From NCBI RefSeq assembly GCF_028747985.1, contig NZ_CP118108.1, positions 811,501-875,500 of the forward strand: 64,000 nt of DNA. The letters are read 5' to 3'. Source of the DNA: Paenibacillus urinalis. GTDB lineage: Bacteria; Bacillota; Bacilli; Paenibacillales; Paenibacillaceae. Positions 32,452-42,159 of the stretch are shown here, piece by piece. A model generated the notes under the pieces. The model saw nothing but the letters and a program-made list of their open reading frames with translations. It was not told the DNA's origin and searched no databases. Positions within the stretch are counted from its first letter, which is position 1; each line of letters starts with the position of its first letter. Made by a program: the position numbers and the translations under genes.

Positions 32452-34302
32452 GTGAGTGTATCTTCAATTTTCGTAATTATCGTCTGCGTTGGAGCAATTT
32501 TGATTCTTGGAATCTATCAACTTATCCGTAGGTTTAAGCAGAACAAAGAGGTTCTACACGAATCTGAAATGATTCAGCAAAAATTGATTGAAATACAAAA
32601 AGTAGATGATATAACGGAACGTTTTAACCAGATGAATGACTGGATCCTAAATCAGGAAAGTAAATATGTGAAGAATTATGTTGTACCTGCTTGGAAATCA
32701 TTCCATCAAAAGTATATGAGCCAAGGAGTAAGCTTAAAACTCGTTCCTGACGTTTACGATTTCTTCGTAGAGGAAGAACTAGTCCATAAATATGGAAATC
32801 GAAAGTTCGTTGAACTCATTCCTGGCATGTTCCTATCGATTGGTATTCTTGGGACATTTGCGAGTCTTGCCGTTGGAGTCGGATCGCTAGATCTCAATGC
32901 GAATTCTGAAAACATGAGAGCAGGGGTAAGTTCCCTTTTGAGTGGTATGCAATCAAAGTTTGCTTCGTCAATTTTCGGGATATTCGCTTCGATCACATGG
33001 CAATCCCTAGATAAGAAACTTTTCCTTCCAAGACTACAACATGCGTACTTCAGAATAAGGGATTCGTTTGATGAAGCGTTCCCAACTCAGGATCAAAATA
33101 CATTTCTAGTACAAATGCTAGAAAACCAAAAGAATCAAATGAATGACTTCCAAGTATTTATGTCAGAGCAGATGATTCCGCAAATGATAAATGGTTTTAA
33201 CCAAAGTCTGAACCAATCGTTGCTGCCTCCTATGGAAAAAACGCAAGAACTGATGAATGAGTTAATCACAAGTGCTTCTGTAAATCAGATGGATGGCGTA
33301 AAACAGCTCACCTCAGAGGTCATGAATTCATTAAATGATCTTACTGGAGAACATATGAAGCAGTTAGGAGAAGCATTGGAGGCAACGGTAGAGTGGCAGA
33401 AGAAAGTCCATGAAGAAATGACGGGCTTGGTAGATTCTATGCAGGAGGCTGCCAAGAACCAATCGGAAATGGTCGATAAAACGACAGTCCTTACCCAAGA
33501 GATACATAACTATACGGATAATATAACAAATTATCAGAAAGTACTTGAGGGAACGGTTGCTCAACTAAATGATACAACATCTACGAATAGTGAGCTGCAA
33601 TCTGCTACTAGTAGCTTATTAGGAAAAATAATTGAAGAAAGAAATGTGTTTAACGCACACTTTGACGAACATATATCAAAACTTCAAACCAATGTAGTAT
33701 CTATTGTGGATCAGACAGAGAAGCAAGTAGTCGTACAAGAGTTATTGGGTCAAAACTTGGAACGAATATCAGAAATGACATTGAGCCAGGAACAGTTAGC
33801 AGTTTCCTTATCAGAACAAGCAAGTCATACCCAAAGTTCTAGTGAAGAGCTTGGTAAGCTCCTGATTCATTTTGAGAACAATGCCGTTCAATATAATGAT
33901 CTGCAGGAAAAAATGGGAGATATGTTACAGCAAGCAGAGAAAGATCGTAGGGTCTTCGATCAACTCGTTGAACGTATCCAAACGAATTTAGCGGAGCAAG
34001 TGGAAGATATGGACGAGCGCGTAGAGTATTTAGGTTCGCTCTGGTCCGAAAATAAAGAGACTATGGACAAGTTAAGTAAGCAGCTGAGTACTTCAATGAG
34101 TCAATTTACAGATGACATGCATCGCGGAATTATGAGAACGTTCGAGAAGTTTGATGAAGAGCTTACTACGTCTGTGAATCTTCTAGCAAAAGGTGTGGAT
34201 TCCATGAGAGACGGATTAGTTGATATGCCAGATGTAATTCAAGAGCTCAAGCAGTCTGTAATAGAAATAAATAATCAAGCCAAGCGTGCTACAACCGTTT
34301 AA
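32452..34302 (+). CDS. zorA: ZorA, MotA-like channel subunit of type I Zorya
   Basis: A 616-residue membrane protein. A first helix (SIFVIIVCVGAILILGIYQL) is followed by a pair of helices of the MotA/TolQ/ExbB channel domain (PGMFLSIGILGTFASLAVGV about 124-143; SSIFGIFASITWQSLDKK about 172-189) and then a coiled-coil tail of more than 400 residues rich in Gln and Glu. A long cytoplasmic tail is the hallmark of ZorA, whose pentamer forms with ZorB a proton-driven motor in the membrane that senses phage invasion. The start is GTG 32452 behind GGGGGAT. Genes B, C and D follow with 16 bp, -11 bp and -4 bp spacing, so they form one operon. Confidence 0.88.
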   Translation: MSVSSIFVIIVCVGAILILGIYQLIRRFKQNKEVLHESEMIQQKLIEIQKVDDITERFNQMNDWILNQESKYVKNYVVPAWKSFHQKYMSQGVSLKLVPDVYDFFVEEELVHKYGNRKFVELIPGMFLSIGILGTFASLAVGVGSLDLNANSENMRAGVSSLLSGMQSKFASSIFGIFASITWQSLDKKLFLPRLQHAYFRIRDSFDEAFPTQDQNTFLVQMLENQKNQMNDFQVFMSEQMIPQMINGFNQSLNQSLLPPMEKTQELMNELITSASVNQMDGVKQLTSEVMNSLNDLTGEHMKQLGEALEATVEWQKKVHEEMTGLVDSMQEAAKNQSEMVDKTTVLTQEIHNYTDNITNYQKVLEGTVAQLNDTTSTNSELQSATSSLLGKIIEERNVFNAHFDEHISKLQTNVVSIVDQTEKQVVVQELLGQNLERISEMTLSQEQLAVSLSEQASHTQSSSEELGKLLIHFENNAVQYNDLQEKMGDMLQQAEKDRRVFDQLVERIQTNLAEQVEDMDERVEYLGSLWSENKETMDKLSKQLSTSMSQFTDDMHRGIMRTFEKFDEELTTSVNLLAKGVDSMRDGLVDMPDVIQELKQSVIEINNQAKRATTV

Positions 34303-34318
34303 GTGAGGGGGATATCAA

Positions 34319-35095
34319 GTGGCACGAGGAATACGGGGAGCAAAGGGTAGTAACGGTGTAGGAGAAGAAAAGGAAAGTTCCTGGATCTCCTACACAGACT
34401 TAATGTCGGCATTATTAATCATTTTTGCACTTGTGATTATGATTACAATGTATGACACGCAAAATGCCTATGAGCAGCAACAACAAGCCATGGATGAAGC
34501 TGCGGAAGCACTTAAGCAGAAGGAAGAAGTCATTGCCCAGAATAACCAGTTGATTGAAGAGGTAGTTGGAGTTAAGTCGAAAATTATCGAAGAATTGATG
34601 CTTGCTTTTCAGGATTCTAATTTAGATTTGCAAATTGATCAGCAGACAGGAGCTATTCGCTTCTCTGGAGGCGTATTTTTTAATAAAGACAGCAGTACTG
34701 TTTCTGTTAAAGGAACAGAATACCTTGAAATGTTTATACCCAAATACATTGAAATTTTATTATCTGACCAATTCCGGGATGAGATTGCTCAAATTATAGT
34801 AGAAGGACATACCGATAGTGACGGGGGATATCTATATAATTTGAAGCTTTCTCAAGATCGGGCTTTGTCCGTTGTAGAAGAAGTTTTTGCACCGACCTTT
34901 CCTAAGTTCCCATATCAAGAGGATCTCAAGGCTGTCATTACGGCGAATGGGCGTTCCTTCAGTGTGCCTATCCTAGATAAGAACGGGAAGATGGATCAAG
35001 ATAAATCACGTCGTGTTGAGTTCAAATTCCGATTAAAAGACGAACAGTTACTTGAAAAACTACAAGGATTAATGGTGGAAGAAGATGGAGGATAA
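34319..35095 (+). CDS. zorB: ZorB, MotB/OmpA-like stator subunit
   Basis: A 258-residue protein. A short basic cytoplasmic N-terminus, one membrane helix (ISYTDLMSALLIIFALVIMI) with the proton-binding Asp27 (YTD) near its cytoplasmic end, a linker helix, and a C-terminal OmpA/MotB peptidoglycan-binding domain with IIVEGHTDSDG and LSQDRALSVV plus a closing DKSRRVEFKF. This equals the MotB plan, so it anchors the Zorya motor to the cell wall. GTG 34319 follows GAGGGGGAT. The end overlaps zorC by 11 bp. Confidence 0.9.
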   Translation: MARGIRGAKGSNGVGEEKESSWISYTDLMSALLIIFALVIMITMYDTQNAYEQQQQAMDEAAEALKQKEEVIAQNNQLIEEVVGVKSKIIEELMLAFQDSNLDLQIDQQTGAIRFSGGVFFNKDSSTVSVKGTEYLEMFIPKYIEILLSDQFRDEIAQIIVEGHTDSDGGYLYNLKLSQDRALSVVEEVFAPTFPKFPYQEDLKAVITANGRSFSVPILDKNGKMDQDKSRRVEFKFRLKDEQLLEKLQGLMVEEDGG

Positions 35096-36359
35096 ATCAT
35101 ATATTTTTCATTTTGCATTTACACCGAGCAAATTGTCTGCGGTAAGAAAAAAGGTGGAAGAGAAATATCGTGACGTGGATATGCTGACTGCTTCACAGAT
35201 TAGCTATCTACGGCTTCCAAAAATTCTGGAACTGATTCGGAGTACATCTGAGGATCGTCTGGAACAAATGGCATCAGAGTTTTTTAGAGGGAGAGACTAT
35301 TCGGTTCTGACCTATAGTTATCCGTATACCAATGAATCAAGTGATGTAGAGAAAAAGATTAATATGGTATTGGCCTACGGTTATACTCCTGGCAATGCAA
35401 ATATGATTTGGGAGAAGTTCCAGAGAGATTACAAACATATTTATACCGAGGACTTACTAAGAAGGTTTCTACTTAAAGATGAGGGTATTTCATTTATATA
35501 CTCGGATTATACAGATGCTGAACTAAAGGAATTGCTTATCCCGGCTTTTATGCATAAGGCAGGAATTGCTCAAGGGCTATTACAGGTTATGATTCATAAA
35601 GATCCTAAGATAGCTGAGTTTTTGAAGAAGATGAAGATCAAACCAGAGACACCTTTAGAAGATTTTTTGGTCTATGAGAGATTAAAAGAGGGTCTCAGTC
35701 GAGAGGATTTCTTAGAACAAAATACTATTGAATATATTACCCGCATGTTTGAAAAGTACCCAATTGAACAATATCAAGAACTCATGAAGATTTATCTGGA
35801 AGGTCGAACTTTTGAACAGTTTCATTTTCAGATCATGGATCAGGCGATTAAGCGACTTCATGATCCTAGAGAACGGGATGAAGATTGGCGGTTTTTATCG
35901 GAACAAGCACGTGAAGAGGTAAATAAATGGCTAGTGGAAGCTGAGCTTGAAGACTATTTCGATACTGAGAGATTTGAATATTGGAAACGTTATTTACGAG
36001 TAATGGATAATGTGAAAACTCTAAAAAGAACCAATGATCCGAAAGTGATTTTTCTATATTTTGAGAACTTCGTAGTTGTGGAATTTGGCGAAAATGGAAA
36101 GGCGGTTTATTTCTATTATAAGACAGGGTTTGAGCGTTTCATTCTACCACGAACTACTAGTTATGAATATATGAGAAAAGGTACATCAGATAGGGAGTCA
36201 TTATTGAAAGAAAGATATGAGACTTTTAATGGAGAACCTTTATTTATAATTAAGCTTCATCATACTCCAAAGGGAATGTGGATGGATAGATTTACCAGAT
36301 ATATGCAAAACTATCTGAGTGGGAATTACAGCTACACAGAAAGGAATAAAGGACCATGA
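35085..36359 (+). CDS. zorC: ZorC, EH-signature domain protein
   Basis: A 424-residue, mainly helical soluble protein. The EH-signature type region near residues 285-330 (EDYFDTERFEYWKRYL followed by VIFLYFENFVVVEFGENGKA) is the feature that defines ZorC proteins. It binds DNA in studied type I systems and is thought to detect foreign DNA or recruit ZorD. No membrane helix is seen. The start overlaps the last codons of zorB by 11 bp and its stop overlaps the zorD start (ATGA), which forces coordinate translation. The assignment leans on gene order; sequence similarity alone would be weak. Confidence 0.78.
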   Translation: MEDKSYIFHFAFTPSKLSAVRKKVEEKYRDVDMLTASQISYLRLPKILELIRSTSEDRLEQMASEFFRGRDYSVLTYSYPYTNESSDVEKKINMVLAYGYTPGNANMIWEKFQRDYKHIYTEDLLRRFLLKDEGISFIYSDYTDAELKELLIPAFMHKAGIAQGLLQVMIHKDPKIAEFLKKMKIKPETPLEDFLVYERLKEGLSREDFLEQNTIEYITRMFEKYPIEQYQELMKIYLEGRTFEQFHFQIMDQAIKRLHDPRERDEDWRFLSEQAREEVNKWLVEAELEDYFDTERFEYWKRYLRVMDNVKTLKRTNDPKVIFLYFENFVVVEFGENGKAVYFYYKTGFERFILPRTTSYEYMRKGTSDRESLLKERYETFNGEPLFIIKLHHTPKGMWMDRFTRYMQNYLSGNYSYTERNKGP

Positions 36360-39109
36360 GTTTTTGGAGTAAACTTAAAAAGAGAACCAAAGAACCTGAA
36401 TATAATGCAATTACGTGGCAATTGGGTAAAGTGCCGCAGGGACTTAGTATTCAACTTTTCCGTGATGGGGGGCAGACGATAGTCTCTCCCCCACTTCGTA
36501 TGTCAGTAGCCGAAATAAGACAACAGCCGAATGTAGAGCTTCTGGAGCTCATTGAGTCCATGTGGTACGAAGAATTACTGCAGGAGTCAGACAATAGATA
36601 TTTACTTCCTTATGAATTGCTTGTCGAGGCCCCTTCAGAAATCAGAGAAACACTTGGTGTACCGGAGCCTGTTCAGCTTGAGCTGTTTCTCGGTCACGAA
36701 GGATTCGTAGGCAGTCCCCGTTTTCAGTTTAAGCTTGAAAAACATCTGCCAGCTTGGAGGCATATAGAGAAATCATCTCGTCAGATTGGACCGTGGATAC
36801 AGCTTCCCGATCGCTCATATATTCTAATGGCATTGGAACAATATCAACTTCATAGATTAATCTCCGAGGAAACACCTGATGTCATGGATAAGGAGCAGGT
36901 CTTTGCATACGTAGCCAAAGTCCAGTCTCAGGCTAGACAGCTTGGTATTCCTGTAGATGATTATTTACAGAAACAAAATTACAAATTTGCCGATGGGCTA
37001 GATCTTGATGTTAGCTACGATGGAAGCGAAATAGAGATTATTCCTAAATATCTATCCAGTGATGAAGTGCCTGATAAGCTGCTTGATGAGATGGCTGGAA
37101 ATAACTCTACCTATTATAGCGATTCAGAAACAGGGAAGATTTTTGTCTCGACGGATGTAGTTCAGCAAGCTAAGGTAGTAAAAAATAGGGCACCTATCCG
37201 AGGACAGGATATCCCTCGTTTTGCCGAGAACCCGGAAGCCTTTCTACCAGAGCTCGGAGAGCTGGATTTATCCCTGTTTGGGGAGCGAGTTAGATCTCTA
37301 GGTATAAGAGTGTATAAGGCACAACCTTATGTTCATGCAGAAGAAAAAGGACGAGGATGGTTTGAACTGAATGCTGGTGTCTCATTAGTTGATTCCGAGG
37401 GAGAAACCAATAGCAATTTTTCTACAGAGCAGTTTAAGGATTTAATTAATAACGCTAGAGAAGCTGGTGCCGAATTCATTGAGCTGGATGGAAATTGGAT
37501 TAAGGTCCCACATGATGTGGAAAAGTTTGAGGAAGCAGTGGGTCGTTTCCATCAGGCGCTGGGTGATAAACCTGAAGTGGATGTTACCAAACTTCCTTAC
37601 GTACTAGAGATTTTTGAAAATATAACACAACTCGAATATAATCAGCCGATTTTGGCTGCACACCAGGAAATGATGGATCAAGGGATTTTAGATCCTGCTC
37701 CTCCTACTTACTTTAACGCGCAATTAAAACCATTCCAACAAGACGGATTTGTGTGGATGAAATCTCTCCACTATCGTAAATTGGGCGGACTCTTAGCTGA
37801 CGATATGGGGCTTGGAAAAACGATTCAAGTTGTGTCATTCCTAAGTTATTTACATGAGCAAAATAAACTTACACCTACGCTCATCGTGGTGCCCAAGTCT
37901 CTTATAGATAACTGGGTCGCTGAAGTACATAAATTTGCTAGTCCACTGGCTAGTATGATTTATATACATACTGGAGTTCAACGCTTGAAGGATCCAGAGA
38001 GATTACAACAGCAACCGATTACTCTAACTACCTACCAGACACTGGTGAGAGACCAGCTTGTCTTCGGACAAGTAGCATGGCAGGCATTAGTTTGTGACGA
38101 AGCACAAGCCATTAAAAATCCAACGACAGCTGCAAGCAAAGTCATCAAAGCAATGAACGTAAAGTTTAGACTGGCCATGACAGGAACACCTGTAGAGAAC
38201 GGATTGAGCGAACTTTGGTCTATTATGGATTATGTGCAACCCGGGCTGCTTGGGAGTCTGAGCGAGTTCAAGAAGGAATTCATGGATAAATTAGAAGCTG
38301 AGGAAAGAGACCGGGAGACGGAGCAAAGACTGCTGGCTCGAATTAATATGGTGTACAAACGTAGAACAAAGTCAGAAGAACTTAGTGGTCAATTGCCGTC
38401 CAAGAGCTTAATTGAACTACCCGTATCACTTGGTACGGAACAAAAACAGCTGTATTCATCTATTATTTCTCAAGTTCAGTCCAAATCATTATCTGGTTTG
38501 CAAGCCATTCAACAATTGAGAGAGCTTTGTTCTCATCCGGCTCTTCTGGTTCCAACTTTGAAGTCATTACCCGTAGGTGCTGTACCTAAGCTCGCACAAA
38601 CGATGAAATTACTTAGAGAAATACAAAGTAAAGGTGAAAAAGCACTTATTTTTACCGAGCTTCGTCTTATGCAAGAGATTATCCGAGATGCAGTACGTGA
38701 AGAGTTTCAGATTGATCCTTTTATTATTAATGGGGTAACTAATCGTAGACAAGAAGTAGTAAATCAGTTTAATGAGAAAGCTGGATTTGATGTGATGATC
38801 TTGTCACCAAAGGCAGCGGGTACAGGGCTAACAATTACTGCGGCAAACCATGTCATTCACTATACACGGTGGTGGAATCCTGCGGTTGAGAATCAGGCAA
38901 CAGATCGCGTGTATCGTATTGGTCAGAATAAGCCAGTCCAGGTTTACTATCCAATCGTAACAGCTGAGCAAAATTTTCTTTCTTCGGGGACAGTGGAAGA
39001 GATTGTTCATCGGATTCTATCGGAGAAGCAGGAGCTTGCTTCTTCGATTATTGTATCCTCTCGGAAGCTGGAGATAGAGAATGAAGTGCTGGAGAGTGCA
39101 TTTCAATAG
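36356..39109 (+). CDS. zorD: ZorD, SNF2-family helicase/ATPase of type I Zorya
   Basis: A 917-residue protein. The first 450 residues are a Zorya-type N-terminal domain of mixed structure. The SNF2 ATPase follows: motif I ADDMGLGKT (about 480-488), motif II VCDEAQ (about 578), motif III LAMTGTP, motif V GTGLTITAANHVIHYTRWW and motif VI NQATDRVYRIGQ. It ends at LESAFQ soon after motif VI with no recognisable C-terminal nuclease domain, while ZorD of characterised type I systems is reported to include an Mrr-like nuclease; here an Mrr gene is found upstream instead. The protein probably translocates on invading DNA and is recruited by the motor. Start ATG 36356 behind AAAGGA. It closes the six-gene run; 221 bp separate it from hsdM. 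Confidence 0.88.
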   Translation: MSFWSKLKKRTKEPEYNAITWQLGKVPQGLSIQLFRDGGQTIVSPPLRMSVAEIRQQPNVELLELIESMWYEELLQESDNRYLLPYELLVEAPSEIRETLGVPEPVQLELFLGHEGFVGSPRFQFKLEKHLPAWRHIEKSSRQIGPWIQLPDRSYILMALEQYQLHRLISEETPDVMDKEQVFAYVAKVQSQARQLGIPVDDYLQKQNYKFADGLDLDVSYDGSEIEIIPKYLSSDEVPDKLLDEMAGNNSTYYSDSETGKIFVSTDVVQQAKVVKNRAPIRGQDIPRFAENPEAFLPELGELDLSLFGERVRSLGIRVYKAQPYVHAEEKGRGWFELNAGVSLVDSEGETNSNFSTEQFKDLINNAREAGAEFIELDGNWIKVPHDVEKFEEAVGRFHQALGDKPEVDVTKLPYVLEIFENITQLEYNQPILAAHQEMMDQGILDPAPPTYFNAQLKPFQQDGFVWMKSLHYRKLGGLLADDMGLGKTIQVVSFLSYLHEQNKLTPTLIVVPKSLIDNWVAEVHKFASPLASMIYIHTGVQRLKDPERLQQQPITLTTYQTLVRDQLVFGQVAWQALVCDEAQAIKNPTTAASKVIKAMNVKFRLAMTGTPVENGLSELWSIMDYVQPGLLGSLSEFKKEFMDKLEAEERDRETEQRLLARINMVYKRRTKSEELSGQLPSKSLIELPVSLGTEQKQLYSSIISQVQSKSLSGLQAIQQLRELCSHPALLVPTLKSLPVGAVPKLAQTMKLLREIQSKGEKALIFTELRLMQEIIRDAVREEFQIDPFIINGVTNRRQEVVNQFNEKAGFDVMILSPKAAGTGLTITAANHVIHYTRWWNPAVENQATDRVYRIGQNKPVQVYYPIVTAEQNFLSSGTVEEIVHRILSEKQELASSIIVSSRKLEIENEVLESAFQ

Positions 39110-39330
39110 ATATTTTCTGATACCAGGTAAAGTAGCTGGAACTTATAAATAGTATAAAAATGTCTAATATGGATGCTTGAATGAGTGAGATTTCTGTCGA
39201 ATTATTAGTTTTTTCATGCTACGATTGCACTAGGCTATGTAATTAGATTTAATAAAATTAAAGTAATAAATATGATTATTAAAAGTCAGAACAGCCTTTT
39301 ATAGGATAACACAGGGGGAAAGACATAATA

Positions 39331-40824
39331 ATGAGTCAGTTAACTTTACAAGAATTAGAACCTCACTTATGGAAATCTGCAGACATTTTGCGTGGGTCTG
39401 TGGACTCAAGCGATTATAAGAATTATATTTTTGGATTGTTATTCTTAAAGCGTTTGAGTGATGTATTTGAAGAGCAGAAGCAAGAGTTGGTACAAGAACA
39501 TGGGGAAGAGATTGGGCAACTCTTGTCAGATGATCCGGATCAATACCAATTCTTCGTGCCTGCTGCTGCGCGTTGGGAAGAGATTCGTAAGCATGCTAAC
39601 GATATTGGATCAGCAATCAACGTAGCATTTGAAGCACTTGAAAATGAAAACCAAACACTTGAAGGTGTCCTAACACCAATTGACTTTAACCGTAAAGAAG
39701 TGCTGACAGATAGTGTATTACTGCGATTGCTTCAGCATTTTTCCTTATTAGATCTAAGAAATGCAAATTTATCTGAACCCGATATGCTCGGTCGAGCATA
39801 CGAATACTTGATTAAGATGTTCGCTGATGATGCAGGGAAGAAAGGCGGAGAGTTCTATACGCCATCCAAAGTTGTTGAGTTAATCGTTAAGCTTATTAAG
39901 CCTGAGGAAGGCATGCGTGTATATGATCCGACTTGTGGTTCGGGTGGTATGCTAATTCAATCGGTTGATTATGTAAGGGAGCATGACGGTAATCCGCAAT
40001 CTTTATCTTTGTTCGGTCAAGAAAAGAACTTGGGTACATGGGCGATCGGCAAGATGAATTTGCTACTGCATAATTTACCGGATCATCGCATTGAGAAAGG
40101 CGACACCATTCGTAAGCCTAAGCTCGTAGAAGATGGAGAAATTATGTTGTTCGATCGTGTTATTGCCAATCCTCCATTTTCCCTAAAAGAGTGGGGACGT
40201 GAGGAAGCCGAGCATGATCCATATGGTCGCTTCCAGTATGGTATACCACCAAAAAATGCGGGAGACTATGCCTTCATCCAGCATATGGTGGCTTCTCTTA
40301 AAGCCGATGGAAAGTGCGGGGTTGTTATGCCGCATGGTGTACTATTCCGTGGAGGGGCAGAAGGTAAGATTCGTCAAGGATTGGTTGAGGCTGACCTCTT
40401 AGAAGCGGTTGTTGGATTACCTTCTAATCTGTTCTATGGGACAGGAATCCCTGCTTGTGTTCTTATCTTCAATCGCAATAAGTCTGTTGATCGTAAAGGC
40501 AATGTATTGTTCATTGCGGCGGAAGGTGAATATCAAGAAGGTAAGAACCAGAACACACTTCGAGAAGATGACATTAAGAACATCGTGGCAGCTTTTGATG
40601 CTTATGAAGATGTTGAAAAGTATGCTCGCGTAGTTTCATTGGATGAGATTAAGAACAATGACTATAACCTAAATATTACTCGATACATTGATAAGTCTGA
40701 AGAAGAAGAGAAAGTGGATCTGGAATCGGTAATTATGGACATTTCTGAGCTGGAAAGTAAACGAGCGGATATAAAAATGAAATTAAATGGTTATCTTCGT
40801 GAACTAGGGTTGGGTGAAGTGTGA
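39331..40824 (+). CDS. hsdM: Type I restriction-modification methyltransferase subunit HsdM
   Basis: A 497-residue N6-adenine methyltransferase. An HsdM N-terminal helical domain (LWKSADILRGSVDSSDYKNY) is followed by AdoMet motif I YDPTCGSGGMLIQ (about 200-212), catalytic motif IV VIANPPFSLKEWG (about 276-288) and a C-terminal coiled coil (LESVIMDISELESKRADI) that contacts HsdS. It methylates the host recognition site with HsdS and completes the endonuclease with HsdR. GGGGGAAAGACATAATA precedes the ATG. Its stop overlaps the hsdS start (TGATG). The system appears intact. Confidence 0.92.
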   Translation: MSQLTLQELEPHLWKSADILRGSVDSSDYKNYIFGLLFLKRLSDVFEEQKQELVQEHGEEIGQLLSDDPDQYQFFVPAAARWEEIRKHANDIGSAINVAFEALENENQTLEGVLTPIDFNRKEVLTDSVLLRLLQHFSLLDLRNANLSEPDMLGRAYEYLIKMFADDAGKKGGEFYTPSKVVELIVKLIKPEEGMRVYDPTCGSGGMLIQSVDYVREHDGNPQSLSLFGQEKNLGTWAIGKMNLLLHNLPDHRIEKGDTIRKPKLVEDGEIMLFDRVIANPPFSLKEWGREEAEHDPYGRFQYGIPPKNAGDYAFIQHMVASLKADGKCGVVMPHGVLFRGGAEGKIRQGLVEADLLEAVVGLPSNLFYGTGIPACVLIFNRNKSVDRKGNVLFIAAEGEYQEGKNQNTLREDDIKNIVAAFDAYEDVEKYARVVSLDEIKNNDYNLNITRYIDKSEEEEKVDLESVIMDISELESKRADIKMKLNGYLRELGLGEV

Positions 40825-42128
40825 TGAAGCAGGCTCGTGATGGATATAAAATGACGGAGCTTGGGGAGATACCGGTCGAGTGGGAATTAAGGGAGTTACA
40901 AGATGTTATGCAAAAAGGTGGATCTGGGGTTAAACGAGGTCCATTTGGTGGAGCATTGAAGAAAGAATTTTTTGTTGCAGATGGATTTGCAGTGTACGAA
41001 CAGCAACACGTTATATACAATCGATTTAATAATATTAGATACTTTATTACAAGTGAGAAATTTGATGAACTTAGTGGCTTTGAAGTTTTACCAGAAGACA
41101 TCCTTATAAGTTGTTCAGGGACAGTAGGGAAAGTATCAATTGTACCTAAAAGAATAAAACGTGGTGTAATGAATCAAGCGCTTTTAAGATTTCGACCAGA
41201 GAAAAACCTAGCTGACCATACTTTTTTATATTTTTTATTGATGTCAGAGGATGTTCAATCAAGAATGTTGGATATGACACATGGATCAACGATAAAAAAT
41301 ATGGTAGCAGTATCTGAAATTAAAGGATTAAAGATTGGATTACCTTCATTAAAAGAACAACAAAAAATCGCCGAGATTCTTTCGACAGTTGATGAGCAGA
41401 TTGAGAACACAGAACAACTGATAGAAAAAACAAAAGAGCTTAAAAAAGGTTTAATGCAGCAACTCCTGACAAAAGGCATTGGACATACCGAATTTAAGCA
41501 GACGAAGCTTGGGGAGATACCAGTTGAGTGGGAAGTTAAGGCAATAAATGAGGTTAGTGTCTTTTGTTCAAATGGATTTGTAGGTACCGCAACTCCGTTC
41601 TACACTGAGAAATCCGACGGTGTTTTATATCTACAAAGTAACAATATACGGAAGAATAGATTGGATTTAACTAAAACCGTATACATTAATTCGGAATTTA
41701 CAGAAAAATATACTAGAGCCAAAGTAAAATCAAACGATTTGTTAACGGTTCAATCCGGTCATATTGGTTCAACTGCTGTAGTAACAGAACAATTTGATGG
41801 AGTTTATTGTCATGCACTGATTATAACTAGACTTAATGAATCAATTGTTGACCCAAATTATTTAGCATATTATTTAAATTCTGATATAGGAATGAAGTGG
41901 CTTTCTAATATATTTGTAGGTTCGACAATAAAACATATCAACGTGAAGGATTTTGTGAAGTTTTCAGTCCCTATCCCAAACCTGAGCGAACAACAAAAAA
42001 TCGCCTCTATCCTTTTATCCGTTGATAAACAGATAGAAAGCTACGAGCAAGAGAAAGAAAAATACCTCGAACTCAAAAAAGGTTTAATGCAGCAGTTACT
42101 AACAGGACAAATACGAGTGACGGTGTAA
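40824..42128 (+). CDS. hsdS: Type I specificity subunit HsdS
   Basis: A 434-residue protein with two target recognition domains (about residues 15-170 and 225-385). Each ends in a conserved helical repeat: LPSLKEQQKIAEILSTVD then KELKKGLMQQLL, and IPNLSEQQKIASILLSVD then LELKKGLMQQLL. These form the coiled spacer that sets the gap in the bipartite DNA site. Each domain begins with the same LGEIPVEWE segment, encoded by nearly identical DNA (40857-40886 and 41504-41533), which would permit swapping of recognition domains. ATG 40824 overlaps the hsdM stop by one base; GTG 40821 is an alternative. The recognised sequence cannot be predicted from this. Confidence 0.9.
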   Translation: MKQARDGYKMTELGEIPVEWELRELQDVMQKGGSGVKRGPFGGALKKEFFVADGFAVYEQQHVIYNRFNNIRYFITSEKFDELSGFEVLPEDILISCSGTVGKVSIVPKRIKRGVMNQALLRFRPEKNLADHTFLYFLLMSEDVQSRMLDMTHGSTIKNMVAVSEIKGLKIGLPSLKEQQKIAEILSTVDEQIENTEQLIEKTKELKKGLMQQLLTKGIGHTEFKQTKLGEIPVEWEVKAINEVSVFCSNGFVGTATPFYTEKSDGVLYLQSNNIRKNRLDLTKTVYINSEFTEKYTRAKVKSNDLLTVQSGHIGSTAVVTEQFDGVYCHALIITRLNESIVDPNYLAYYLNSDIGMKWLSNIFVGSTIKHINVKDFVKFSVPIPNLSEQQKIASILLSVDKQIESYEQEKEKYLELKKGLMQQLLTGQIRVTV

Positions 42129-42159
42129 GCCGTTGCTCGCAACCGGGAGGTGAACGAAA

